Source: Puniceicoccus vermicola
GTDB taxonomy: Bacteria; Verrucomicrobiota; Verrucomicrobiia; Opitutales; Puniceicoccaceae
DNA: 64,000 nt
Assembly (NCBI RefSeq): GCF_014230055.1
Contig: NZ_JACHVA010000101.1
Span: 305,502 to 369,501, forward strand
Direction: 5' to 3'
Within the stretch, counting starts at the first letter, position 1. Each line of letters begins with the position of its first letter. Under the pieces are notes generated by a model. That model ran no database searches. It was given only the letters and a program-made list of their open reading frames with translations, and was not told the origin of the DNA. The translations under genes and the position numbers were made by a program. Shown piece by piece: positions 8,339 through 17,934 of the stretch.

Positions 8339-9061
8339 ATGATCTCTGTTTACCCCAGACGCGCATTGTGCCGTGGTTTCACTTTGATCGAATTGCTCGT
8401 AGTGATGGGGGTGGCTGGGCTATTGGCTGCGATTTTGATACCTACAGTTAGTAAGGTTCTATCCAAGGCTCATGAGGGGAAATGTAGCGCGAATCTAAGG
8501 GAAATAGGTAACCTCCTGAATGTCTATGCGGTGGGGCATGGCGGTGTTACGGTGCCAACCTATGACCACGGCTTGAACTGGTCCGTCTTGATTAGCGAGG
8601 GAACGCGTGGGAATATGCCTTCATCAAATGACAGTGTCTTCCGTTGTCCCGCGAACTCCGAGCAGGAATTCTACTATCTTGCGGATATGCAGGGCGAGTA
8701 TGCCTGTAGCTATACAATTAATGGTTTTCAACACCCTGGATCACACCCGGATACCTATGACAAGGAGAACCGTTACACTTCAAACCGTTTGGCGAATTTT
8801 GAGCATCCTGCAATGACCTATGCAGTGTTCGAAGGCACTTACTATCGCAGTCAAGTTGGCAGCGGTAAGTATACTCTGGTCCGCTATTCTCATAGCGGTA
8901 AAATGAATATTCTTTTTGCTGATGGGCATGTTGAGTCTGTCGCAAAGCCTGAAGACGGAGACTATCTGCCCGGCTACGGTGCTTACACCGGGAGTTCGTG
9001 GCCTGACGATGGAAGTGCTGGAAACTCCTACTCCAATGGCAAACACTGGTTCGCACGCTGA
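8339..9061 (+). CDS. type II secretion-like pseudopilin (DUF1559-like, H-X9-DG)
   Basis: A 240-residue protein with a prepilin methylation signal: RGFTLIELLVVMGVAGLLA starts near residue 12, giving a G/F cleavage site, the +5 Glu and a hydrophobic N-terminal helix. The C-terminal part has the ILFADGHVE segment typical of the H-X9-DG/DUF1559 proteins that are abundant in Verrucomicrobiota and Planctomycetota. Such proteins are processed by prepilin peptidase and are thought to be surface or secretion-associated. Here it lies 30 bases upstream of a giant GH-like lipoprotein, so it may be an accessory to that enzyme's display. No other pilin machinery genes are adjacent. Confidence 0.85.
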   Translation: MISVYPRRALCRGFTLIELLVVMGVAGLLAAILIPTVSKVLSKAHEGKCSANLREIGNLLNVYAVGHGGVTVPTYDHGLNWSVLISEGTRGNMPSSNDSVFRCPANSEQEFYYLADMQGEYACSYTINGFQHPGSHPDTYDKENRYTSNRLANFEHPAMTYAVFEGTYYRSQVGSGKYTLVRYSHSGKMNILFADGHVESVAKPEDGDYLPGYGAYTGSSWPDDGSAGNSYSNGKHWFAR

Positions 9062-9091
9062 TTGCGTGCTAACAGCAAAGACCCTTCATCT

Positions 9092-12000
9092 ATGTTTAGT
9101 GACTTGTATCATGCTGCCGAGCGTATCGGTTGTTCTATCCTTCTAACTCTGGCTACGGTCTCCTGTTCACGGACAGAGGCCCTCCAAGTATTACCTCAGG
9201 TTTCACTTGATGATGAGGAAACCGTGAATCTGCGCGGGTTCGGTCAGGTGACGCCCTTTTTTAGCCATGATTTTGCGGCCTTCCTCTGTGAAGATCCTGA
9301 GCATTCACAGATTTTAGCATCCAAGCTAGCAAAGGACTTAAGCTCCTTCGGTGCGCGTCCTGCTCTTCGCCGATCTTTGAAGGTGTCAGATGAAGAGATC
9401 CCATACTTTCAGTTAGCTAACGGAATGACTGCGCTTGTCCTCTCTAAAGATAATATATGCTACGTGTTTGGTTTTGAGCGGGAGGATGCGCTGGCCGGGT
9501 TTGCAAAGCAAAGTCTGAATCTGGAGGAAGTTCTTTTTCCAGATGCGGAAGCCCATCCGAAATTTCTCGATTACTACGACAACAATTCGATGCGTTTTTA
9601 CACGCGGGCGATGGAGGATAAAGGGGAGGGAATGGCGAGCCACTGGCAACTGGTCAAGCGACTCGGACTCGGTGGACTTTCTGTTCAGGACCCAAGCATC
9701 ACCAAGAGTCCGGCTCCCGGTATCTTGCCGTATGCCGCTGTTGACTACGAACTCGCAGAAGCAAGCCGCCAAGACGGATTTATTGTGCTGGGACCGACTG
9801 TTGGCGGTTCGTTGCCCTTGTGGATGTATAACGATGCTCCCGGTCATACTGCAGCGCTTCAAGATGCGAGTCTCTTTGGGGGTTGGTCTCATGGCACTTT
9901 TGCCGCCACAGTTGAGTCGGATGGCAAAGCATGGGAACCGGAGAATTCTCCGATTCTGGCGATGCATCGCCAAATCGTTGAGCGCTACCGCGATAATCCG
10001 AATCTAGGCGGCTGGCATTTGAATCGCGGTCAGCCTGTGGGGGATATGATTGGCACGCTGATGGATGGGACTCTTTGGGATGGTTCCCAGGTGGCTGAAG
10101 ATGCAATGCGTGAATGGCTTCAGGCGCGTTATACGCTCGCTGAGCTCGGTGAGCGTTGGCATGGAGATTCTGCTTTTTACCAAAATTGGGAGACGGTCGT
10201 TCCGGATCAACTCATGGATGTCGTTGGAGGCAAATACGAATCAGGACGTCTGCTGTTGAGTGATCGATCCTGGCAATGGAAGAAAGGTTCCGGCGATCAG
10301 GATGGACTCTATCCAATAGACAGCTCGGATGTTGATTGGCTTACCTTTGACTGGGCTCCATCGCAGCGAGCGATGTTTTTGGATAGTGGCTCGTCGTTTT
10401 TCCGTCTGGAATTTGAAGATGCTGATTATTTTTCAAAACATTCCGGAGACGACCTGTATCTAAAATTTGTCGGATATGCCTATGTCGGCCAGCGGATGAT
10501 CGCTTGGGTGAATGGGCAGAAGTTCGAATCGCCTGTGTGTCGTGACTCTGGTGTGGCCCAGGTAGCAATCCGCATTCCGGCAGATGTCTTTCATGCCAAT
10601 GGCCCCAACGAAATTATATTCCAGACTCCGGAGAAGGGGCGTAGCGACGGACGCATTCACGGTCCGATTTCGATCTCTCCGCTGCCAGCTCAGGCTTATC
10701 CCTACGCAGACCCGCACCTCAATGCTATTTATACCGATGCCATGTTGTTTAAGGTGGATGCGGCCTGCCGTCGTATTATCGAAGCGATTCGTTGGGGACG
10801 CCAATTTGATTCGGAACGACCACTTGTGATTTCGGGTGGTTGGTGGCCTACGATGGCAACGCTTGCTTCGGTGGCGGGGCCATATGGTGTCGGCCTACAA
10901 TACACTGCGGTTGAGGGATTTTATTGCGATTGGTATGCAGAGATTGCTCGTATTTACGGCAGCTATTTTTCCGCCGAGCCGAGTGGAGCTGTGCTCGACC
11001 CCGAGCGTTTTGACCGTATGCTTGGCATGTTGCTCTATCGTGGAGATTCTTCACTCGATTTGTTTCATAACGTCGAGCAATACGTGAAGTTTGATCGGGA
11101 AACGGGCTATCTGACCGAACGAGCTCCGTTGATCCGTCAGATCGGGAAATCCCTGAATGCAAAGCCTGAACTTGCCCTGTTTACCTCGAAGATTTCCCAG
11201 ATCTTAGGAGCGTCGTCTTTTTGGACCTGGAATCTCGGTCGGGGTGAACTCGAGTCAATCCATGTGCCTTCGACCTATCTATCTGAATCTGAGTTGAAGA
11301 AAGGCTTCGCAGACGATTACCCAGTGTTGTTCGATACGGGCAGCTCGATCATGACTGACGAAACGGTTGATTCGCTCTACGATTATGTCGAGCGTGGGGG
11401 CACTTTTGTTTCTATTCCATCGTCAGGTCGCCATACACCTTTGCAATACGGAGCACAGCCGATAGCAAAGCTCACTGGCTTCAAAGTCGAACCGACCCGT
11501 GCCAGGAAAATTACTTGGAATCGGGATTTGCCGATGTTTTCGACTTGGGCCGGTCAAACGATGAATGGTGTAGGCGCTGTGCAGGACTGGCAGGGATTGG
11601 GCAATGAGGGAACTGCCGCAGTTGGGCTGACATCGATCGGGCCGGATACTGAAGTGCTTGCGCGTTGGGATGACGGGACACCCGCCGTTGGCCTGCGCCG
11701 AATTGGTAAAGGCCGCGTGATCACTTTAGGAGCGACATTCTGGCGGCAAGCGAAGGATATTACAGGTAAGTGGTTGCCGATCGGTTCGCAGGACTATCTC
11801 GAAACGCTGATAAATGAGCTTGGCATTTCACGTGAGGTGGATGCGTCCTCTCCCAAAATCTGGGTGCGGAAAGCTGTAACGAAAAACGGATTGGAGGATT
11901 GGCTGATTGCGGCCAATATTGCAGAGCGCGCGCCTTTTGCAGTTGATGCCGATTTGGAAATCACTCTCGATTATAGGCCAGCAGACATCGTCGAGGTGAC

Positions 12001-13075
12001 TACAGGCGAGAGTGTTCCGTTTCGAGTCGAGTCGGGTGGGCGTGTCGTGATGCCTGGCGTAAAGTTTGATAAATACCAGACTCGTATTTTTGCCGCTTCA
12101 CGTCCAGCGTCTGTGCCGGATCTACTCCAGACATGGTGGCGTGAGAAGACGACTTACTGGCATGCCTCGCCCAGTGAAGTGCTTCCTTTACCAAAGCCTT
12201 TTGATTCCGACACAATACCTCTGGATTCTTTGAAATTCCGTGCAGATCCTGAAAAAACGATTGTGAAAGACCGCAGTTGGAAGCTGCCTGTTTTTGACGA
12301 TTCGGATTGGGGGACATTGCCAGCTGGATCATGGAAACTTCTGGATCGCGAGCTTGAGGACTATGAAGGTCTGGGGCTTTACCGCTTCTCCTTTGAAGTT
12401 CCCGAGCACTGGACTGGTTCTCGGGTGACGCTCAATTTTATGTCAGGTGTCGCAGCGACACGTGCGGTGTTTTATGTGAATGGTCACCGGGTTGCCGTTT
12501 ACTCTGCACAGGGGCACAATGTTGAACTCATGTCTGAAGCCGGCTACGACATCACCGATTGGTTGGTGTTGGACGGTCCCAATGTGATCGCCGTCGAAGT
12601 GACAGGCGGGAAGGGGATACTCTCCGGACTCTGCGGGACCGCATGGCTGGGCACTGAGAAAACACTCGATCCATTTATCGATCTCAATGGTACTTGGGAG
12701 TGCATTATGGCCGATCAGCAGACCACAAAGGAAATTTCCATCCCCGGGGCACCTTCAGGACGCTTTCTTCGGAGGACTTTTTCGGTCCCCGCGGATTGGG
12801 AGGGGCGGGAGGTGTTTGTGCAACTCGTGACGCCGTCTCCTTGGTGTAGTGCAGTTGTTGTCAACGGGAAGGCGAAATCAAAGAACTATGCTTTCAGTCC
12901 CTTTAGCACACGGCTTGAGCTCAATGTCACTGAATTGCTTGAACCGGGACAGGAGAACGTTATCGAACTCTGGCATCTTTACACAATACCAGTGAATTGG
13001 CGCGGAAAAGAGTGGAACTGGCCAAGCGAATCCGCATTACCTATTAAGAGTATACGCATTGGATGTGTAGACTGA
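9092..13075 (+). CDS. GH42-like/beta-galactosidase-type giant lipoprotein with jelly-roll modules
   Basis: About 1,327 residues from the ATG at 9092; the frame is open from a TTG at 9062, but the ATG puts the signal sequence at the terminus. The leader ends at Cys near residue 26 (TVSC), an imperfect lipobox. A TIM-barrel region (residues ~70-700) carries the GH42-like pattern: GGWHLN, then EWLQARYTLAELGERW. A Rossmann-like domain (VLFDTGSSIMTDETVDSLYDYVERGGTFVSI) resembles the GH42 trimerisation domain. One GH2-type jelly roll lies near residues 440-540 and two near the C-terminus (FYVNGHRVAVY, VVVNGKAKS). The usual Asn-Glu acid/base pair is replaced by Asn-Arg after WHL, so activity is uncertain. 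It is followed after six bases by a regulator. Confidence 0.65.
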   Translation: MFSDLYHAAERIGCSILLTLATVSCSRTEALQVLPQVSLDDEETVNLRGFGQVTPFFSHDFAAFLCEDPEHSQILASKLAKDLSSFGARPALRRSLKVSDEEIPYFQLANGMTALVLSKDNICYVFGFEREDALAGFAKQSLNLEEVLFPDAEAHPKFLDYYDNNSMRFYTRAMEDKGEGMASHWQLVKRLGLGGLSVQDPSITKSPAPGILPYAAVDYELAEASRQDGFIVLGPTVGGSLPLWMYNDAPGHTAALQDASLFGGWSHGTFAATVESDGKAWEPENSPILAMHRQIVERYRDNPNLGGWHLNRGQPVGDMIGTLMDGTLWDGSQVAEDAMREWLQARYTLAELGERWHGDSAFYQNWETVVPDQLMDVVGGKYESGRLLLSDRSWQWKKGSGDQDGLYPIDSSDVDWLTFDWAPSQRAMFLDSGSSFFRLEFEDADYFSKHSGDDLYLKFVGYAYVGQRMIAWVNGQKFESPVCRDSGVAQVAIRIPADVFHANGPNEIIFQTPEKGRSDGRIHGPISISPLPAQAYPYADPHLNAIYTDAMLFKVDAACRRIIEAIRWGRQFDSERPLVISGGWWPTMATLASVAGPYGVGLQYTAVEGFYCDWYAEIARIYGSYFSAEPSGAVLDPERFDRMLGMLLYRGDSSLDLFHNVEQYVKFDRETGYLTERAPLIRQIGKSLNAKPELALFTSKISQILGASSFWTWNLGRGELESIHVPSTYLSESELKKGFADDYPVLFDTGSSIMTDETVDSLYDYVERGGTFVSIPSSGRHTPLQYGAQPIAKLTGFKVEPTRARKITWNRDLPMFSTWAGQTMNGVGAVQDWQGLGNEGTAAVGLTSIGPDTEVLARWDDGTPAVGLRRIGKGRVITLGATFWRQAKDITGKWLPIGSQDYLETLINELGISREVDASSPKIWVRKAVTKNGLEDWLIAANIAERAPFAVDADLEITLDYRPADIVEVTTGESVPFRVESGGRVVMPGVKFDKYQTRIFAASRPASVPDLLQTWWREKTTYWHASPSEVLPLPKPFDSDTIPLDSLKFRADPEKTIVKDRSWKLPVFDDSDWGTLPAGSWKLLDRELEDYEGLGLYRFSFEVPEHWTGSRVTLNFMSGVAATRAVFYVNGHRVAVYSAQGHNVELMSEAGYDITDWLVLDGPNVIAVEVTGGKGILSGLCGTAWLGTEKTLDPFIDLNGTWECIMADQQTTKEISIPGAPSGRFLRRTFSVPADWEGREVFVQLVTPSPWCSAVVVNGKAKSKNYAFSPFSTRLELNVTELLEPGQENVIELWHLYTIPVNWRGKEWNWPSESALPIKSIRIGCVD

Positions 13076-13081
13076 TGTAGA

Positions 13082-14254
13082 ATGAAGCCCAAAAACAAAT
13101 ATAGTCATGCCGAGTTGGTCCGGTTGCTGGCCGAAATGGTTCATGGACGGAAAGCAGGTGACCGTTTAAACAATGACCGTGAACTGGCGACGCGTTTCGG
13201 TGTGAGTAATGTCACGATCCGTGCGGCAATGATGGAACTCGTCAGGGATGGATTGGTCATCCGCCGGGATCGTTCGGGCACCTATGTCGCGGACATCTCT
13301 CAGCGCCAGCATGTGGCGATTGTCGTAAGCCAGGAGATCTTGCGCTCGCAACGCATGCCATTTCACAACCGTGCGACAATGTCGATCATGAGTGAGCTCA
13401 ATCGGATCGATCAGGCCTACAAGCTTTATATGATTCCGATATCGGGGAAGGATTTGGTTGGTGTTGAATGGCCACATCAAGACCAAGTCGACCAGTCCGG
13501 ACTGACTACCAGTATTGAGCGCAATGAAATTCGGGGTCTTGTCTGTGTCGGCATCGGTAATAATAACGGCTGGATTGACCAGTTGCGCTTGAGAGACGCG
13601 CCAGTGGTTGCTCTCAGTGGAGATCCCACCAACCGTCACCGTTTCACATTTCGGATTGAAGACTATATCCGTTATGCGGTTCGCTATCTGGCGAATTTCG
13701 GGCGCAAAAAAATAGCCTATCTCGGATGGTGGCAACCCCAACGGAGAAATGAGGGGCATGCCGATCCTTCTCTTTCCGCTTTTCGTGATGAACTGACCAA
13801 ATGTGGACTTTCTTTTCATGAGGAATGGGTCAACAATCTGGTCAACCCGAATATTGCCAGTGCCGGTTGGCTGGCCTTTCGCGATCTTTGGATTTCACGT
13901 CCCGATGAGAAACCGGATGCGCTTATCTGTATGGACGATTTGATTTTCGCGAGTGCTTCATCTGCCATGTTGGCGGCTGGTATCCGTGTGCCGCGCGAGC
14001 TGCAAATTGTAACTCACTGGAATAAAGGCTCGGGCTTGCTATGTCCGTATCCGGTCGCTCGATTCGAATACGATGCCAGCCAAGTTGGCCCACTGATTTG
14101 TGAACTGCTGGCAGAGTGTCTTGAAAATCCGAAACTTGATCCGCAAGTCCGGCTACTGCGTGCGGAATGGTTTACAGAAGGGCAGTTTCCAGAGGTTCAT
14201 GAAAACCTTTACGAAGGGCTCGTTGATTTCGGTCCCGGGATGGAACTTCCCTGA
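13082..14254 (+). CDS. GntR-LacI hybrid transcriptional regulator
   Basis: A 390-residue regulator. Residues 1-75 are a GntR winged helix: RLNNDRELATRFGVSNVTIRAAMMELVRDGLVIRRDRSGTYV contains the recognition helix and wing. Residues ~80-370 form a periplasmic-binding-protein-like sensor of the LacI type (HVAIVVSQ, RGLVCVGIGN, KKIAYLGWW, PDALICMDDLIFA, PRELQIVTHWN). Such hybrids sense sugars and repress, or less often activate, nearby catabolic genes. It starts six bases after the GH42-like gene, so the enzyme and its presumed regulator are made together. The ligand is unknown. Confidence 0.88.
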   Translation: MKPKNKYSHAELVRLLAEMVHGRKAGDRLNNDRELATRFGVSNVTIRAAMMELVRDGLVIRRDRSGTYVADISQRQHVAIVVSQEILRSQRMPFHNRATMSIMSELNRIDQAYKLYMIPISGKDLVGVEWPHQDQVDQSGLTTSIERNEIRGLVCVGIGNNNGWIDQLRLRDAPVVALSGDPTNRHRFTFRIEDYIRYAVRYLANFGRKKIAYLGWWQPQRRNEGHADPSLSAFRDELTKCGLSFHEEWVNNLVNPNIASAGWLAFRDLWISRPDEKPDALICMDDLIFASASSAMLAAGIRVPRELQIVTHWNKGSGLLCPYPVARFEYDASQVGPLICELLAECLENPKLDPQVRLLRAEWFTEGQFPEVHENLYEGLVDFGPGMELP

Positions 14255-14309
14255 TTTTTCGGTTTATACTTCAATGGAACTTGGATAGGGGAACTAAGCA
14301 TCTAAACTC

Positions 14310-14393
14310 GTAGCATCCCGCCGTGAGGCGGATGACAGGTGAGACAAGTAGCTAAGGCCCTTAACGGGTCATCGGCCTCACGTCCGATGCTAC
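14310..14393. repeat. REP/MITE-like intergenic fold-back, type 1
   Basis: The outer arms GTAGCATC (14310-14317) and GATGCTAC (14386-14393), middle arms GTGAGGC and GCCTCAC, and inner arms GATGAC (14331-14336) and GTCATC (14368-14373) nest into one imperfect stem of about 26 bp with a ~31-base loop. It lies in the 252-base gap between the GntR regulator and the SGNH gene, where nothing else is evident. It resembles REP or small MITE elements. Confidence 0.55.
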
Positions 14394-14506
14394 CAGAAAT
14401 AGCATCCATTCTGTCTTATCTAAATGCCATTGCGGTTTATACCTACTTCTGCGTTGGAGGTTCTTTGATTTAATGAAATAACTTATAAAAGATTAGAAAT
14501 TAAAGA

Positions 14507-15181
14507 ATGAGATACAAGTCTCTAGCTCCGATTCTATTGATTTTAATTTCCGTATGCCCGGTATGGGCACTTGAGACTTCATGTGTTGTTGCTTGTCTGG
14601 GCGATAGTATTACGGCTGGAGCGACGCTGGAAAAGCGTATCGAGCAATCTTATCCCGGGCAACTGCAGGTCCTATTGGGTGAGACATGTAGAGTTGATAA
14701 TCTCGGTGTCTATGGCCGTACGCTTATGTCCTTGGACGGGCAGGCGTATCTCGAAACGGGGCGCGTCGAGTATGCAATCAACAAGCAACCTAATGTGGTC
14801 GTAATCATGCTTGGGACGAATGATGCCAAGCCGGATAACTGGAAAAGCCAGACTGCTCGCTTTGAATCGGATTATCGGATTCTGCTTTCAAAGCTACAGT
14901 CCGGAATTCCAAAGGCACGCATCTTTCTTTGTCTGCCGCCTCACGCTTGGGCTCCAAATAAAGTTCAGAATGATGCACTTGAAGCACAGTTGCCAATTAT
15001 CCGTAGGATTGCCGAGGAGAATGGTTGTGGCTTGATTGATATTCGCACTGTAACGGCTGATTTGAGTGAACATTTCAAAGATGGCATTCATCCGGATGTC
15101 GAGGCGTCGTTTCGAATCGCGGAGGCGGTTTACCAAGTCTTGTGTGATGCTGGCGCGCTGCCTTCGGCTTCAGACTTATAA
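14507..15181 (+). CDS. secreted SGNH/GDSL hydrolase
   Basis: A 224-residue exported protein: a ~22-residue signal peptide (LLILISVCPVWA), then an SGNH fold. Block I is VACLGDSITAG (catalytic Ser near residue 36), block II holds the Gly (DNLGVYGRT), block III is VIMLGTNDAK (Asn) and block V is FKDGIHPDVE (Asp/His). All four catalytic positions are present. Members de-esterify carbohydrates, for example by removing acetyl groups, or act on lipids. The neighbourhood favours a carbohydrate esterase. It is the first gene of a three-gene block with the glycosidase at 15203 and a second SGNH hydrolase at 17243. Confidence 0.88.
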   Translation: MRYKSLAPILLILISVCPVWALETSCVVACLGDSITAGATLEKRIEQSYPGQLQVLLGETCRVDNLGVYGRTLMSLDGQAYLETGRVEYAINKQPNVVVIMLGTNDAKPDNWKSQTARFESDYRILLSKLQSGIPKARIFLCLPPHAWAPNKVQNDALEAQLPIIRRIAEENGCGLIDIRTVTADLSEHFKDGIHPDVEASFRIAEAVYQVLCDAGALPSASDL

Positions 15182-15202
15182 AAACTTCAGCTTACTTTTC
15201 TC

Positions 15203-17230
15203 ATGCTGACAGAATTCAAGAATTCCATTCCTTTGAGTCCCCAGGGCTTCGGCCTTAGTTTGAATCACTATGTATCCGGTCGGATTGCTGCCGCAGTCGC
15301 AGGTCATGGTGGGCTGACTTCGGTGGGTTACCACGGTCGCCAACCGCACAAGAAGAGTTTGTTTTTCAGAGCATCCGAAGTTTCAGGTTTCGGTAAATTG
15401 GCCCGGATGCAGGTTCTGATTGATGACGATGCCTATTACCTGGAATTCGAGCGAACAGAACATTATCCCTTCGGGTATCGTTCGGAGTGTAGGCTCAACA
15501 GTGTGCATTTACAGCACGACTTGGTTCTCGATCAGAATACGCTCTTTCAACGGGTCAAGGTTTTGTCGAATCCCAAGGATTCTTCCGTGAGGGCACGCTT
15601 GTTGTTGCACGGGCACCTCTTGGTGGATGCCGAGGGAAGGGATGTCGGTGATATTACGAATGATCACTTTGGCCATTTTCATCTGAAGGTGACCGATTCC
15701 GATGGGCAGCAATTGGTGCTGAATGAAATTTCCATTGGGGCTTCGATGCCAGTCCAGTCAGACTCGCGGCACGGCAGGTTCAAAAACTACATGGAAACAA
15801 CGGAAGCTTCGGAGGAGATGATTTTCTATCTGGCTTTCAATCAGGAACCCGAGGCGTGCGAGTGTGCGCTGCGCATGAATCGCCAGATCCATTCTTACGA
15901 GCAATCGATGTATGATGGATTGCGTTTCGATACGGGAAATCCTGCGCTCGACTCTGCCTTGGGAAACTGTGTTCCGACCGTCTGTTCGCTGACGCTGACA
16001 GATCGCCCGGGGGCAATCAAGGCTTCTCAAAGTTACTGGATTTGGGGCTGGGACAGCATGGTGCATGCCGAAGCTTATCTGTGGAGTGGACATGAGAATA
16101 TTGTGCGTGAGATGCTCGATTTTTATCGTGAGACTGCTGACTCAGAGAAGGGAGTCGCTCACGCCCTGAACAGCAATTTCAATCTGCACTATGCGATGGC
16201 CCCAAGTGCTCAATGCCTCTATGTGGTCATGTTGCATAACTACTACGCCGCAACTGGAGATGAGGCGACCTTGGCGCATCATTTGCCCTTTGCCAAAAGT
16301 ATCGTTGAGCTGGCCGGCCAAGCCCGTTCGAAGCATAATACCTTAAGCACTGGCTTGGGCTTTTATCCTGATTTTCCACAGCTATTGGAACAGACAGAAA
16401 ACGACATCAGTTTAATCAATAATTCGCTCTATCTTCAAGCCCTTTGCGCAATGCAGGCCCTCTGTGGGGGGCAGTATCAGAGCGAGAGCGAAGCGGTTCG
16501 TTCGGATCTGGAACGCGTGCTTTGGGACGACGAGCTGGGCTACTGGATTGATTCGGTTGCGGAGGTGGATCTGAAACCACGTTGTTATTATCCGCTATAC
16601 GGTCAGCTCTATGTATCGCCGTTTGGGGCTGAGCCTCGCGCAGATGATTGCTTGCGGATCAGCCAGTTCATGCGCACGCATTATCGCTTTGAGCGCGGAC
16701 TTTACATGTATCCGCCATCCATGAGGGGTTTCATGGCGGACGGCAACCAACTTGGGGCCTATTACCCCTCGATCGACCGCTATTACTGGAATATCATGAA
16801 TCGCAGTGGTGAATCGGCTGCGATCGACGAATTCGAGCAGATCGTAACGAGCTTCTGGGCGGAACATACCTATCCGGAAGGTTTGACGCATGAGACTGCT
16901 AACGTGGACCCTGCGACGGATAATCCTGGCGGGAAGCAGGCATTCGCCGCGAAAAGCTGGTTGTGTGATGCCATTGAACTCAACTTGGGACTTCGGGTCT
17001 ATGTCGATGGTTTCAGTCTGAAACCGTTGTCCGATTCGCGGCCATTCCGCCTATATAACCTGACACTTCGTGGCAAGCGAATCGATTTCGAGCGTATTCC
17101 AAGCGCAGCCGAAGCAAAGTTGGTGCTGAATGGTCAAGCGGTGGAAAGCCATTTCATCACGTGGGATCAATTAAACGAAGGTGATAATCGGATTCGTATA
17201 TATGTGAAAATAGAATTGGCTACAAGCTGA
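15203..17230 (+). CDS. six-hairpin glycosidase (amylo-1,6-glucosidase/GH63-like)
   Basis: A 675-residue protein with no clear signal peptide. The N-terminal ~260 residues are a beta-sandwich, and the remainder is an (alpha/alpha)6 barrel. The segment SYWIWGWDSMVHAEAYLW resembles the W-G-x-DS signature at the start of the barrel in GH37/GH63/GH78/GH133-type enzymes. The later ENDISLINNSLYLQALCAM and EGLTHETANVDPATDNPGG segments probably hold the general base. The substrate cannot be deduced; alpha-glucoside or alpha-rhamnoside removal is plausible. It lies 21 bases after one SGNH hydrolase and 12 bases before another, suggesting coordinated removal of side-chain sugars and esters. Confidence 0.65.
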   Translation: MLTEFKNSIPLSPQGFGLSLNHYVSGRIAAAVAGHGGLTSVGYHGRQPHKKSLFFRASEVSGFGKLARMQVLIDDDAYYLEFERTEHYPFGYRSECRLNSVHLQHDLVLDQNTLFQRVKVLSNPKDSSVRARLLLHGHLLVDAEGRDVGDITNDHFGHFHLKVTDSDGQQLVLNEISIGASMPVQSDSRHGRFKNYMETTEASEEMIFYLAFNQEPEACECALRMNRQIHSYEQSMYDGLRFDTGNPALDSALGNCVPTVCSLTLTDRPGAIKASQSYWIWGWDSMVHAEAYLWSGHENIVREMLDFYRETADSEKGVAHALNSNFNLHYAMAPSAQCLYVVMLHNYYAATGDEATLAHHLPFAKSIVELAGQARSKHNTLSTGLGFYPDFPQLLEQTENDISLINNSLYLQALCAMQALCGGQYQSESEAVRSDLERVLWDDELGYWIDSVAEVDLKPRCYYPLYGQLYVSPFGAEPRADDCLRISQFMRTHYRFERGLYMYPPSMRGFMADGNQLGAYYPSIDRYYWNIMNRSGESAAIDEFEQIVTSFWAEHTYPEGLTHETANVDPATDNPGGKQAFAAKSWLCDAIELNLGLRVYVDGFSLKPLSDSRPFRLYNLTLRGKRIDFERIPSAAEAKLVLNGQAVESHFITWDQLNEGDNRIRIYVKIELATS

Positions 17231-17242
17231 AGCCCTTTGTTT

Positions 17243-17881
17243 ATGTCTCAACAAATACAATATCCTGAAATAATCTTCCGTGAAAACATCGAGTGGTGCC
17301 GCTCTTGGGTGCCCGATTCGAATGTGATCGAATTAGACAAACCCCGCGTCTTGTTGATCGGGGATTCGATTGTCATGGGCTATGGTCCGAAGGTTGCTGA
17401 GGTGATGGGGGAGTCAGCTTCAATCGCCTATGTCGGCACGTCGCGTTTTCCTGCTGATCCTGCTTATCTTGAGGAAATCAGTCTCGTGCTTCGGCATACT
17501 CGATTTGACATCATTCATTTTAACAACGGTCTTCACGGTTGGGACTACGATGAACCGATCTATGCGAAATACCTGGAGCAGGTGCTCGATACGCTGCGTG
17601 CCCAGACACCGGATGCCCAATGGGCCTTGGCGACGAGCACGCCGGTGCGGGAGAAAGGAAATTTGGGGCAACTACACGAGCGCAATGGACGAGTGATCGA
17701 GCGCAATGAAAGTATTCGCCAATTGGCCCTCAATGAGGCGCATCCATTGACCGATCTCTATGAGCTAATGAAGGGACGGCCGGAGCACTATGCTGAGGAT
17801 GGGACGCATTATGAACTGAGCGGCCAGCAGTTGCAGGCGGAAGCGGTTGCTGAGACTTTGAGGGCGCTAATTGATATCTAG
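17243..17881 (+). CDS. SGNH/GDSL hydrolase, cytoplasmic form
   Basis: A 212-residue protein starting at the ATG at 17243; the frame opens at a TTG six bases earlier. Block I is RVLLIGDSIVMGYG (Ser near residue 44), block III is FNNGLHGWDY, in which the Asn is followed by Gly rather than the usual GxND, and block V is YAEDGTHYELSG with Asp/His. There is no signal peptide, unlike the paralogue at 14507, so it may act on imported oligosaccharides. The divergent block III makes substrate prediction unreliable. It is the last gene of the block. Confidence 0.75.
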   Translation: MSQQIQYPEIIFRENIEWCRSWVPDSNVIELDKPRVLLIGDSIVMGYGPKVAEVMGESASIAYVGTSRFPADPAYLEEISLVLRHTRFDIIHFNNGLHGWDYDEPIYAKYLEQVLDTLRAQTPDAQWALATSTPVREKGNLGQLHERNGRVIERNESIRQLALNEAHPLTDLYELMKGRPEHYAEDGTHYELSGQQLQAEAVAETLRALIDI

Positions 17882-17888
17882 GTTTAAT

Positions 17889-17915
17889 AATCGTCGAAAC
17901 TTGTTTGAGACGATT
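17889..17915. terminator. weak hairpin after the SGNH gene
   Basis: AATCGTC (17889-17895) pairs with GACGATT (17909-17915) eight bases after the SGNH stop codon. It is AT-rich and not followed by a T-run, so terminator function is only possible. Confidence 0.3.
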
Positions 17916-17934
17916 GATCTGATGAGAAGATGGC

